Origin: Reinekea blandensis MED297
Lineage (GTDB): Bacteria; Pseudomonadota; Gammaproteobacteria; Pseudomonadales; Natronospirillaceae
Length of the DNA stretch: 64,000 nt
Assembly (NCBI RefSeq): GCF_000153185.1
Contig: NZ_CH724151.1
Span: 387,154 to 451,153 of the forward strand
Reading direction: 5' to 3'
Shown: positions 17,520 to 25,896 of the stretch, in pieces
How positions within the stretch are numbered: position 1 is the first letter of the stretch
Layout: each line of letters begins with the position of its first letter
Translations under genes and position numbers: made by a program
Notes under the pieces: model-generated
Seen by the model: only the letters and a program-made list of their open reading frames with translations
What the model was told of the DNA's origin: nothing
Database searches by the model: none

Positions 17520-19607
17520 TTATTCCGTTGCCTGCGTCAGCAGGCGTTGTTGAGCCGAAATAGCCTCGTCTTCGAGATCGGACGTCACCCGACTGTAACT
17601 GCCATCTGAGTTCAGAACCCACGCCTGAACATTGTCTTGCAGATACAACTCCAGGTCGGCGATGACTTTGTCACGGATTTTCCGGGACAGCAGCGGGAAG
17701 CCCGCTTCAACGCGATGGAACATGTTCCGCGTCATCCAGTCGGCGCTGGCCAGAAAGACTTCCGGCGAGCCATTGTTATGGAAATGAAACGCGCGTGTGT
17801 GCTCCAGAAAGCGACCGACGATCGAGCGAACCCGGATGTTATCGGACACACCCGGAATTCCCGGTCGGACCTGGCAGATACCCCGCACAATCAGATCAAT
17901 CTGGACTCCGGCCTGGCTGGCTTCATACAGTTTATGCACCAGCTTTTCTTCCGACAGCGAATTCATCTTGGCGACGATTCTTGCGGGCCGGCCCTCATTG
18001 GCGTGGGCAATTTCCTGATCGATGTAGCGGATCATGGTCTTATGCAGAGTGAACGGCGCCTGCAGCACCTTGTCCAGTTTCGATACGCGTCCCAAGCTGG
18101 TCAGTTGCAGAAAGATACGGTTCACGTCGTCGCCAATCTGGCGGTTAGCGGTCATCAGACCATAATCGGTATAGATCGACGACGTTTTCGGGTGATAGTT
18201 ACCCGTACCCAAGTGCACATAGTGTCGTAACCGGTTTTTCTCTTTGCGCGCGATCATCAGCATCTTGGCGTGCGTTTTATAGCCGAACACACCATACACC
18301 ACGTGAATCCCATACTCCTGCAACCGCGTTGCCAGTGCCACGTTGGCTTCTTCATCGAAACGGGCCAGCAGCTCAATGACCACCGTCACCTCTTTGCCGG
18401 CTTTCGCGGCGGCCACCAGTGCATCGACGATGGGCGATTTGGTCCCGGTGCGATACAGGGTCTGTTTGATGGTGACGACTTTCGGGTCCTTCGCGGCCTG
18501 CCGGATCAGATCCACCACCGGCAAAAATGAGTCGAAGGGGTGTTGCAGCAGAATGTCGCCACGGGCAATGGCTTCAAAAATGCTGTTTTTACGGCGCAGG
18601 ATTTTCGGGTAGTGCGCTTCAAATGGCGGGAACTGAAGGTCGGGCCGATTTGCTTTATCAATGAGTTCAAGCAACCGGTTCAGGTTCACCGGGCCGTTCA
18701 CCCGATATAAGTCAGGATCACCGATTTCAAACTGACGAATCAGGAAGTCGATCATTTCCGGTGGACTGTTCTCGGCCACTTCCAGCCGAACCTCATCACC
18801 GTACTGCCGGTACACCAGTTCCCCTTCAATGGCGCGACGCAGGTCATCGGTTTCTTCCCGGTCAACAAACAGATCGGAGTTACGCGTGACCCGGAACTGA
18901 TAACAGCCTTTCACGGTCATACCGAAAAAGATCTCATCCATAAAATAATGAATGATGGACGACATGAACACGAAGTCGTTTTTGGTTTCCTGCCCGGGCA
19001 GTTTCAGCCGGACAATATTCGGCAATGACCGCGGACACTGCACGATGGCCCGGCCACTGTTGCGGCCGAACGCGTCTTTGCCCTGCAGAAACACCATAAA
19101 GTTCAGTGATTTATTCAGAATGCGCGGGAACGGGTGGGCCGGGTCGAGTCCAATCGGGCTCAACAGGGGCAGCACATCACGATGAAAGTATTCTTTCAGC
19201 CACTGCTTCTGTTCATCCGTCCAAAGTTCACGGCGCACAATGCGGATGCCCTCTTCCGCCAACAGAGGGAACAGTGCTTCGTTCAGCAACTCGTACTGGG
19301 TGTCCACGAAATCGTGCGCTTTGGCTGAAATCGCGGCGAGCTGTTGTTCGGGGGTCAGACCATCCACATCGGGCACATTCGATCCGGCTTCAAACCGTTC
19401 TTTTAAACCGCCAACGCGGACCTCGAAGAACTCATCCAGGTTGGTACTTGAGATGCACAAAAAACGCAGACGTTCGAGCAACGGTATACTGGTATCCATG
19501 GCCTGCAACATGACACGCTGGTGAAACTCGAGTAATGACAGTTCTCGGTTGATGAGATGATCGGGACCGATTTCAACCGGTGTGGGAATGTTTTCCAGAT
19601 GGGACAT
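17520..19607 (-). CDS. ppk1: Polyphosphate kinase 1
   Basis: A 695-residue cytoplasmic or membrane-associated enzyme that polymerises ATP gamma-phosphate into polyphosphate. The start at 19607 has an AGGAGCT site; a frame to 19715 is less likely. The N-terminal NRELSLLEFHQRVM is the family signature. The two phospholipase D-like catalytic halves include HLGTGNYHPKTSSIYTDYG with the phospho-accepting histidine region, and a C-terminal HNNGSPEVFLASADWMTRN. Length is normal. Paired with ppx in convergent orientation. Confidence 0.96.
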   Translation of the reverse strand: MSHLENIPTPVEIGPDHLINRELSLLEFHQRVMLQAMDTSIPLLERLRFLCISSTNLDEFFEVRVGGLKERFEAGSNVPDVDGLTPEQQLAAISAKAHDFVDTQYELLNEALFPLLAEEGIRIVRRELWTDEQKQWLKEYFHRDVLPLLSPIGLDPAHPFPRILNKSLNFMVFLQGKDAFGRNSGRAIVQCPRSLPNIVRLKLPGQETKNDFVFMSSIIHYFMDEIFFGMTVKGCYQFRVTRNSDLFVDREETDDLRRAIEGELVYRQYGDEVRLEVAENSPPEMIDFLIRQFEIGDPDLYRVNGPVNLNRLLELIDKANRPDLQFPPFEAHYPKILRRKNSIFEAIARGDILLQHPFDSFLPVVDLIRQAAKDPKVVTIKQTLYRTGTKSPIVDALVAAAKAGKEVTVVIELLARFDEEANVALATRLQEYGIHVVYGVFGYKTHAKMLMIARKEKNRLRHYVHLGTGNYHPKTSSIYTDYGLMTANRQIGDDVNRIFLQLTSLGRVSKLDKVLQAPFTLHKTMIRYIDQEIAHANEGRPARIVAKMNSLSEEKLVHKLYEASQAGVQIDLIVRGICQVRPGIPGVSDNIRVRSIVGRFLEHTRAFHFHNNGSPEVFLASADWMTRNMFHRVEAGFPLLSRKIRDKVIADLELYLQDNVQAWVLNSDGSYSRVTSDLEDEAISAQQRLLTQATE

Positions 19608-19687
19608 CAGAGCTCCTGTTAACTTGTCGTCATCATACCTGAGTTTGACGGTCAGGATAGAACAAGTATAAGACAGTGGCATGAAAT

Positions 19688-20102
19688 GTGTTAACAGTGG
19701 TTGAGTTACGCACAAGGGCGATTAGCCGGATCCTGGCCAGATGGCACTGTCCAACCTCGACGCTGCGCTTTAGTAAAACGGTTATAAACTGGTATGAAGG
19801 CCAAGCTATCACTCTTGGTATCGAACAGAAGGAACCCGAAAAGCGCTTCGGCTGGTTACGGATGTTTACCATCAACGAACCGGGCAAATGAGCTGACAAT
19901 ACGGAGACTTGAAGCAGACACTAATCCGCTTAATACTGCCTCTGTCAGCATGTTATTAAACGCTGGTTTTCAGGAAGAAGACTGACTTCGCAGTCGTTGG
20001 GAGTTTAACGGGGTTATAAAAGATAGCGAAATAACGGATCTGCTTAAGCATCTGAGAGTCTCATGCAGGCGTCCCCCCTCATGGGCGTTTAGATTTTCAT
20101 AA
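19688..20102 (+). pseudogene. Decayed RimJ/RimL-type GNAT acetyltransferase
   Basis: Two overlapping frames together resemble one GNAT protein. Frame 2 (from 19688) reads VVELRT, then INWYEGQAITLGIEQKE and RFGWLRMFTINE. Frame 3 then reads LTIRRLEADTNPLNTASV, MLLNAGFQEE and, after an in-frame TGA at 19983-19985, SRWEFNGVIKDSEITDLLK. The last two blocks are the N-terminal-to-C-terminal order of the acetyl-CoA binding end of RimJ-like enzymes (NPxNxxSxxxLxxxGFxxEG and NG...DSxxxxLL). About 40 residues between the blocks are missing. One frameshift, one stop and one internal deletion make it a relic. It fills most of the stretch between ppk1 and the next gene. Confidence 0.65.
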
Positions 20103-20205
20103 GGCCCGACGACAGAGCAGTTCTATAAGTTCCCTGAACTCCAATCCTAGTTTCTTGCGTTCGTTCCCCTCTGCTGACCTTATTATTTTGCTGAGGTTTA
20201 AAAAA

Positions 20206-20640
20206 ATGATCCAGTATTCAGCTTCCGACCGATTGAATTTCAAAGAATATTATGACTTTTTAAAACGGACAGATTTGGGAAGCCAATATCCTAAAGAAAA
20301 CCTGGAGGAGAGAGTCACCAAACTGCTCCAGAACTGCTCACTGTCCATTACCGCAAGAAATGAAGACAACCTTCTTATCGGTATCGGCTTTGGCTTAACA
20401 GACTTCGCCTATTTTCTGTTTATCACCGACCTTGCTGTCGACCGACGTTATGTTGGGAAAGGCATCGGTTCCAAGATGATGACGTTGTTGTTGGATGAAG
20501 CAGGCGGAAAAGACGATATCACCGTCGTGACGTTATCAAATGAGGAAGCCTACAACTTTTATGAAAAAGCCGGGCTTACCCGCGATGACGGCTTGTTCTG
20601 GAAGAGTTGTGAGGTATGGACAGAGCATGTGGTTGAATAG
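20206..20640 (+). CDS. GNAT family N-acetyltransferase
   Basis: A 144-residue protein from the ATG at 20206, preceded by GAGG. It has FLFITDLAVDRRYVGKGIGSKMMTLLLDEA split here as ITDLAVDRRYVGKGIGSKMM, the acetyl-CoA pyrophosphate loop (V-D-x-x-Y-x-G-K-G-I-G-x-x). The final strand pair VVTLSNEEAYNFYEKAGL is typical of the fold. The substrate is not predictable. It is visibly richer in A/T than its neighbours and sits beside a decayed GNAT gene, suggesting an acquired or shuffled stretch. Convergent with malG. Confidence 0.85.
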   Translation: MIQYSASDRLNFKEYYDFLKRTDLGSQYPKENLEERVTKLLQNCSLSITARNEDNLLIGIGFGLTDFAYFLFITDLAVDRRYVGKGIGSKMMTLLLDEAGGKDDITVVTLSNEEAYNFYEKAGLTRDDGLFWKSCEVWTEHVVE

Positions 20641-20710
20641 GTAAAAATGAGTTTGGTGGGATGATGCTGGGACTACAGGCCATGATAACTCGATGTTGAG
20701 GTACAGTAGT

Positions 20711-20752
20711 GTGCGGTCGTAAAGTCACTAAAAAAGCCCCGTTAAGGGGCTT
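20711..20752. repeat. Repeat unit 1: GTGCGGTCGTAAA plus terminator hairpin
   Basis: GTGCGGTCGTAAA (20711-20723) followed after 7 bases by AAAAAGCCCC GTTAA GGGGCTT (20731-20752), a terminator-like hairpin. The same two elements recur 102 bases downstream. The hairpin probably ends transcription of the acetyltransferase gene. Confidence 0.75.
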
Positions 20753-20812
20753 CTAGAGGGCAATATTCTGTATCTCTTCCATCCGTGGCGGCAGTCCAGC
20801 CCGCACATCCTT

Positions 20813-20857
20813 GTGCGGTCGTAAATCCCCTATCAAAGCCCCGTTAAGGGGCTTTGA
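20813..20857. repeat. Repeat unit 2: GTGCGGTCGTAAA plus terminator hairpin
   Basis: Second copy: GTGCGGTCGTAAA at 20813-20825, then TCAAAGCCCC GTTAA GGGGCTTTGA (20833-20857), a perfect 10-bp stem. It lies 25 bases beyond the malG stop and can serve as the terminator of the malFG transcript. Confidence 0.78.
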
Positions 20858-20881
20858 TTTCGCCGCAGGCGAACCGGGGAT

Positions 20882-22138
20882 TTACCCTTTAACCCCGCCG
20901 GCGGTGAGGCCGCCCACCAGGAAGCGCTGGGCAATCAAGAAGACGATGGTGATCGGTATGCCCGCCAGCACAGCCGCAGCCGCAAAGTCACCCCAAAGCT
21001 GATTCTGCGCCTGAATAAACTGTTGCGCACCCACGGCCAGGGTCATCTTGTCGATATCTGAAATCAGTACCGAAGCGAGTGGGAACTCGTTGACGATGTT
21101 AATAAACGTCAGAATAAATACGACCGCGAGAATCGGCACACTCAATGGCAGCAAAATTCGGTAGAAGGTTTGCCAAGGTGTTGCCCCATCGATCGCCGCC
21201 GACTCCTCCATCGAAGGATCGATGGTGTCGAAGTAACCGATGATCATGAAAATATTCAACGCCATCGATCCCATATACCCGATGATCAAGGCAGAGTGGG
21301 TGTTTAATGACATGAAGCCAATGAACGAGCCGAGCTTTTCAAAGATCAGGTACAACGCTGTCAGGAACAGGGTGTTCGGAAACTGCTGCAGTACCAGCAG
21401 CGTTTTCAACATGGGACCCTTACCGTAAAAGCCCAGACGACCGAAGGCATACGCACTGGTGGTGGATAACAACAGCACCAGAATCGACGTAATCGTCGCC
21501 ACTTTCACCGTGTTCATGAGCCAGCTCAGTACCGGGTACGGAGGTGTTGAGACATAGGCGTCGCCATACTGCAGTGTTGCGCGATCGGCGTCAGCCGGAC
21601 GATCAGGCAGGGAAAGCTGTCCGCTCAGCTGACCGTCAGGTGAAATAAACAACGCATCTTCATAGAGCCCTTCGTTATCCGCGACATCCAGCACAATCTT
21701 CTGTCGATCGATGAAGCCGTTCTCATCGCTGCCCGCGGCTTGCAGACGCTCACCAAAGTTGTCGAGGAACGCAATGGCCAGATAGCTTTCAAGCGGATAA
21801 TCAGCCTCATCAAAGGCGGGATCGGCATCCAGTGTCCAACGGCCATCGGCATAGTAGGTGACTGTGCCAAGGCCATTGTTAAATGACACGGTGTCCACGC
21901 CGTCAATGTCTTTTTTCAGCGGGTTCATGCCGGTGTAGTTCTGCTCCAGCGCCAATGCCCAGTGCTCCAGAGTCGGGCTCGATGGAATCAGAAAGTTCTC
22001 CGGGTCCACCAGCGTGTGACCACTGCGGAACGAAATGGACACCACATACATCAATGGATAGATCACGAAAAAGAGAAACGTGAGCAGAAACAGATGTACG
22101 CCGAGAATTCGAAAATTATGCGATTTAGATTTAACCAT
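20882..22138 (-). CDS. malG: Maltose/maltodextrin ABC permease MalG with an enlarged periplasmic loop
   Basis: A 418-residue inner-membrane permease; E. coli MalG has 296. The N-terminal helix (about 14-36), the EAA loop (EESAAIDGATPWQTFYRILL, 20 residues) and the C-terminal LTAGGVKG match MalG closely. Between ENFLIPSSPTLEHWALALE and TPPYPVLSWLMNTVKVA, which abut within about ten residues in E. coli, lie about 120 additional acidic, strand-rich residues (roughly 66-195) in the first periplasmic loop. The gene follows malF by 18 bases. It forms the membrane channel with MalF. No frameshift is seen, so the insertion is a true part of the protein. Confidence 0.93.
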   Translation of the reverse strand: MVKSKSHNFRILGVHLFLLTFLFFVIYPLMYVVSISFRSGHTLVDPENFLIPSSPTLEHWALALEQNYTGMNPLKKDIDGVDTVSFNNGLGTVTYYADGRWTLDADPAFDEADYPLESYLAIAFLDNFGERLQAAGSDENGFIDRQKIVLDVADNEGLYEDALFISPDGQLSGQLSLPDRPADADRATLQYGDAYVSTPPYPVLSWLMNTVKVATITSILVLLLSTTSAYAFGRLGFYGKGPMLKTLLVLQQFPNTLFLTALYLIFEKLGSFIGFMSLNTHSALIIGYMGSMALNIFMIIGYFDTIDPSMEESAAIDGATPWQTFYRILLPLSVPILAVVFILTFINIVNEFPLASVLISDIDKMTLAVGAQQFIQAQNQLWGDFAAAAVLAGIPITIVFLIAQRFLVGGLTAGGVKG

Positions 22139-22156
22139 GATTCAGTCCTCCTGCCC

Positions 22157-23731
22157 TTATTTCTTAATGCCGACTTCGATCTTCGCCGCTTTCAGATACG
22201 CTACCGCGAACAGACCGACCATCATGAAGATAAAGGTCGAGACGGTAGCCCCCAGCGCGAAGTCTCGCGTGTCACCCATAAAGGCGAGTCGGAATGCATA
22301 GTTCACCAACAGATCGGTCTCACCGGCCTGTGGATTGGAGCCAATGATGATCGGCCCCCCTCGGGTTAACAGTTGAATCAATACAAAGTTGTTAAAGTTG
22401 AACGCGAAAGACGCAATCATCAGCGGCAGCATCGGGCGCAACACCAATGGCAGGGTAATCTTGAAGAAGTTCACTAACGGACCCGCACCTTCCAGGCTGG
22501 ACGCTTCGTACAGATCTTTCGGAATCGACTGCAACATACCGAGACTCAGAATGAACATGTACGGATACCCGAGAAACAGGTTAACGATCAGGATCATCGT
22601 TCGGGTGAAGTTCGGATCCGAGTTCCATTCCGGAGAAATGTTAAAAAGCAGTTCCAATACGTAGTTAATCTGCCCGAAATTCTGGTTAAACAAAGCCCGG
22701 AAAATCATGATCAGAATGAAACTGGGGACCGCATACGGCAGAATCAGCAATACCTGATAAATACCCCGGCCTTTGATCGGCTCCCACTGAACAAAGCTGG
22801 CTAAGGTCATACCGATGAAGAAAGTCACCACAACGGTAAAGATGGCAAAAAACATGGTCCAGGTAAAAATCTGCAGGAAAGGCGCCAGCATGCCGTCTTC
22901 CGTCAGTACGCGAACATAGTTGTCGAATCCGATATTTACCTGGAAGCCCGGGGTGTAGTACTCACCTTCGCTGTCATAGAAAAAGCCGTCCTCAAAGCTG
23001 GCATTCAACACCGTGCCGTCTTTCTGATTGGTGAGCTGGTGCGGGTCGTCCGGGTTTTCTGTCCACAATGGGTAGTTCTGGCTGTATTCGCGCAGTTTGG
23101 ACTTAGCCAGTACGGTGCCATCGGGCAATACCAGTTGCAGGCTGTCCAGCTCATTACGATAGGTGATTGTTGCGCGTCGTTCAGCCTGTGGTAAATCGGG
23201 TTCAGATTGGATTTCAGTCAGTCGTTCTGAGATCGGTTCGACGTGCGTCAATGGTAGCGCGTTTTCAGTGATGAACAGGGTGCCCTGTTCACTCTCCAGA
23301 ACCACGCGATAGGCCGAGCCCTCTTCATACAAACCGATCTCATAAGACTGAGCGCCGTCGGCGATGTAAGTCTGGTCCAGAAAATAGGACTTGGCCTGAT
23401 CAAAGCTGAGCAGGTGCAGGTTGGACTTATTGGTAAACGTCAGCCCGAGGGTGTACATGATCGGGAAAATGACAAAAGCAAACACACCGATCAGGCCCGG
23501 AAAAACGTATCGCCAGACGTAGGCGCGTTCTGACAGAAAAATGAAGGTGAACACCGCCGTGAAGACCATGATCAAGCTGCCATACAACACTTCGCCCTGT
23601 GCATACATCAACAGCGTCACGTAGGAGAAGAATACCGTCAGCGCACCGACGATGATGTATTGCAGCCAGGTTTTCCACTTCTCCTGCGCGGCTGCCGCAG
23701 GCACCATCGGAATGGCGTTCGGATTAGCCAT
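22157..23731 (-). CDS. malF: Maltose/maltodextrin ABC permease MalF
   Basis: A 524-residue membrane protein, close to the 514 of E. coli MalF. N-terminal helices (about 20-95) are followed by a large periplasmic P2-type domain (about 105-280) and a C-terminal permease core with the EAA motif (KDLYEASSLEGAGPLVNFFK, 20 residues). It ends with EVGIKK. It pairs with MalG. The start at 23731 reads MANPNAIPMVPAA, with a TGAGG site upstream. A long non-coding gap and a strong terminator separate it from malE, so malFG probably has its own promoter. Confidence 0.95.
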   Translation of the reverse strand: MANPNAIPMVPAAAAQEKWKTWLQYIIVGALTVFFSYVTLLMYAQGEVLYGSLIMVFTAVFTFIFLSERAYVWRYVFPGLIGVFAFVIFPIMYTLGLTFTNKSNLHLLSFDQAKSYFLDQTYIADGAQSYEIGLYEEGSAYRVVLESEQGTLFITENALPLTHVEPISERLTEIQSEPDLPQAERRATITYRNELDSLQLVLPDGTVLAKSKLREYSQNYPLWTENPDDPHQLTNQKDGTVLNASFEDGFFYDSEGEYYTPGFQVNIGFDNYVRVLTEDGMLAPFLQIFTWTMFFAIFTVVVTFFIGMTLASFVQWEPIKGRGIYQVLLILPYAVPSFILIMIFRALFNQNFGQINYVLELLFNISPEWNSDPNFTRTMILIVNLFLGYPYMFILSLGMLQSIPKDLYEASSLEGAGPLVNFFKITLPLVLRPMLPLMIASFAFNFNNFVLIQLLTRGGPIIIGSNPQAGETDLLVNYAFRLAFMGDTRDFALGATVSTFIFMMVGLFAVAYLKAAKIEVGIKK

Positions 23732-24082
23732 AGTTGATCCTCATGTAAGTCCAGTCTGAATAATGATTTGAAAGCTGACCAGTCACGCTTTTAAATCCGC
23801 ACTCTGCTGAGACTGTATAGTAGTGATTTCCACAATAAATACCGGTTGGCACCGGGTGGATTTTCAGGAAAAAACTGGGTGGATTTCCGTTCGATCCAGC
23901 AAGGGGTTATGCCGCACCCATCGCAGACACACTTGTCTGAGCCCATTAAAGCAAATAACGGCTAATTGAGGGTGCTCACAGACTGATAGACACCGGTGTT
24001 CGCCCCTGTGTATCCACCCTAAGGTTCTTCAGACACCCGGTTCCTGATGTGCTGGTTTTCCTCGGGAGCGATGCCCCAATGC
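23732..24082. promoter_or_regulatory. malE-malF intergenic region with repeated GGGTGGA boxes
   Basis: No gene is visible in these 351 bases. GGGTGGATTT occurs at 23854 and again at 23877, a 23-base step, on the plus strand, and once more at 24013-24019 on the minus strand (towards malF). The spacing of two helical turns and the clustering suggest binding sites of the mal regulator. The E. coli MalT box (GGGGAKGAGG) is similar but not identical. The malFG promoter should lie here; I cannot place it with confidence. Confidence 0.5.
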
Positions 24083-24117
24083 AAAAAAAAGAGCCAAATG
24101 CCATGCATTCAGCTCTT
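24083..24117 (-). terminator. Terminator after malE
   Basis: On the minus strand a 13-bp stem (AAGAGCTGAATGC / GCATTTGGCTCTT, two G-T pairs) with loop ATG is followed by eight T residues. It lies 44 bases after the malE stop and separates malE from malFG, probably allowing much more binding protein than permease to be made. Confidence 0.88.
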
Positions 24118-24160
24118 CTTGCCAACGGTGACCCGCACCGTTTGAAGTTTATTGCTTTAA

Positions 24161-25342
24161 TTACTTAGCAATACGATCCGCCGCATCATTCAACGCATCT
24201 TCTACGGACTGACGACCCTGAGTAATCGCCGTCAGTGCCGATTCCATGTTCGACCAGAAAGCGCTCATTTCAGGAATGTTTGGCATTGGTTCACCGGTCT
24301 GCCATACAGCATAGGCATCTGCCAGAGTCTGATTATCCGCCGCCAGCTCTTTCATGAAGCCTTTGTGCGTTACAGCACCCAGTGTACGGTCATCGTTCAC
24401 GGTGCTCAGACCATCTTTGGTCAGCAGGTAGCCTTCCAGGAACTCAATGGCCAGGTCTTTGTTTGGTGTGGCTGCGTTAACGGCAGCAGACAGTACACCG
24501 GTGAAGCCTTTAGGCTGACCGTCATCCACTTTCGGGTAAGGACCCAGGATGATGTCGATACCGGCTTTTTCATAGTCGGCCCACGCCCATGGTCCGTTGA
24601 TGACACAAGCTACTTCACCCGCCTTGAAGGCAGAGTCGAATACACCGTAGTCAACACCGGCTGGCATCACGCCTGAATCGATCAGATCTTTGATCATTTG
24701 CGCACCCGCGATGGCACCGTCGTTATTCACACCGGTGACTTTCGGGTTATAGCTGCCATCGACGTTTTCAAAGGCATAACCGCCTTCAGCCGTCAGGAAA
24801 CCGTAGGTGAAGTAGGTGTTGTTGTAATCCCACATCAACGCTTTCTTACCATCGGCAGCCAGGGCATCGGCCGCTGCGCGAACGTCAGCGATGGATGCGA
24901 AAGGCGCATCAACGATGTCGGCGTTACAGATCTGGGTTGGACCTTCAATTGAAATCGGGTAACCGAAGTACTGACCGTTATATTGCACCGCGCCCCAGAA
25001 GGCATCGTCCAGTGCGTTCAGTGTGTCGTCACTTGGCTCAACCGGTGCAATCAGACCAGACTTGGCCCAATCACCAAAACGGTCGTGTGCCCAGATAAAA
25101 ATGTCCGGACCTTTACCAATCGCGGCTTCTTGTTGGAACTTTTCTGTAACCGATTCCGGCGTCTCTACAGTGACCGGAATACCTGTATCTTCTTCGAATA
25201 AATCGCCCACAGCCTGAAGACCGTTATAGCCCTTGTCGGCGTTAATCCAAACCTGCAGTGCACCGTCTTCCCAGGCAACGGCTTGCGTTCCCATGGTGGC
25301 ACCGGCGATAGTCAATGCAGTAACCAGCGTTTTCTTCATCAT
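24161..25342 (-). CDS. malE: Maltose/maltodextrin-binding periplasmic protein MalE
   Basis: A 393-residue protein starting at the ATG at 25342 (ACAGGAA site; a GTG two codons earlier is possible). The signal peptide ends after AVA (about residue 23). The mature sequence follows E. coli MalE closely: LQVWINADKGYNGLQAVGDL, GPDIFIWAHDRFGDWAKSGL (20 residues) and NGPWAWADYEKAGI. It delivers maltodextrins to MalFGK. malK is not in the window, so the ATPase must be encoded elsewhere. Confidence 0.95.
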   Translation of the reverse strand: MMKKTLVTALTIAGATMGTQAVAWEDGALQVWINADKGYNGLQAVGDLFEEDTGIPVTVETPESVTEKFQQEAAIGKGPDIFIWAHDRFGDWAKSGLIAPVEPSDDTLNALDDAFWGAVQYNGQYFGYPISIEGPTQICNADIVDAPFASIADVRAAADALAADGKKALMWDYNNTYFTYGFLTAEGGYAFENVDGSYNPKVTGVNNDGAIAGAQMIKDLIDSGVMPAGVDYGVFDSAFKAGEVACVINGPWAWADYEKAGIDIILGPYPKVDDGQPKGFTGVLSAAVNAATPNKDLAIEFLEGYLLTKDGLSTVNDDRTLGAVTHKGFMKELAADNQTLADAYAVWQTGEPMPNIPEMSAFWSNMESALTAITQGRQSVEDALNDAADRIAK

Positions 25343-25453
25343 AATCACGTTTCCTGTCTTATTGTTGTTGTGGAGTTTAAACCCCTTAACGGCGCTTAAA
25401 GTAAACGCTCAGGCCATGCCCGAGAAGGCCTCTTTTTTCGTTCCGGGGTAAAA

Positions 25454-25525
25454 TCCACCTAATCAGACCCGGCTGAAACTCCCGTTGGAACTCATGCCTA
25501 AAGGTCGACTTTCCTGATGGGTGGA
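25454..25525. promoter_or_regulatory. Upstream region of malE with two GGTGGA boxes
   Basis: AGGTGGATTTT on the minus strand (25454-25460 core) points towards malE about 110 bases before its start. GGGTGGA on the plus strand lies at 25519-25525. These match the boxes between malE and malF. No gene is seen in 25349-25613. Confidence 0.45.
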
Positions 25526-25613
25526 ATCGTGACACGCTGCCATGAACGGCGCCTGAACATGAATACGACGATTGAAACAAAAGGGAGTCGACGAATGATG
25601 CCCGTTACCGGGC

Positions 25614-25787
25614 TCAATCGTCCAAAATGGTATAGCGAGACTGCATTTGATAAGCAATTAGAAAACCAACCAGAGCGCCGACACCGCAGATGGCTGAATC
25701 CCGAATGACGCCATGGTCAATCAACACCATGGCCGTCCCCAGCAAGAGACAAGCCGCCATGACGACAAAGAAGAACACCCATTTCAT
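25614..25787 (-). CDS. Small two-helix membrane protein
   Basis: A 57-residue protein from the ATG at 25787, chosen because GGAG lies 7 bases before it; an in-frame ATG at 25799 is the alternative. It has two hydrophobic helices (WVFFFVVMAACLLLGTAMVL and ICGVGALVGFLIAYQM) joined by a short polar loop, and a short polar tail. No family is recognised. It lies between malE and a chemoreceptor, on their strand, but with gaps of about 110 bases or more on each side. Confidence 0.5.
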   Translation of the reverse strand: MKWVFFFVVMAACLLLGTAMVLIDHGVIRDSAICGVGALVGFLIAYQMQSRYTILDD

Positions 25788-25896
25788 ACCCGACTCCATT
25801 AACTCACAGGTAACATGTGAACAAGTTTAGTCGGTCAGCGCACTGCCACCACAGCACGCTACAAATTCAAACGGATTGTCGGTTCATTGACACCTT

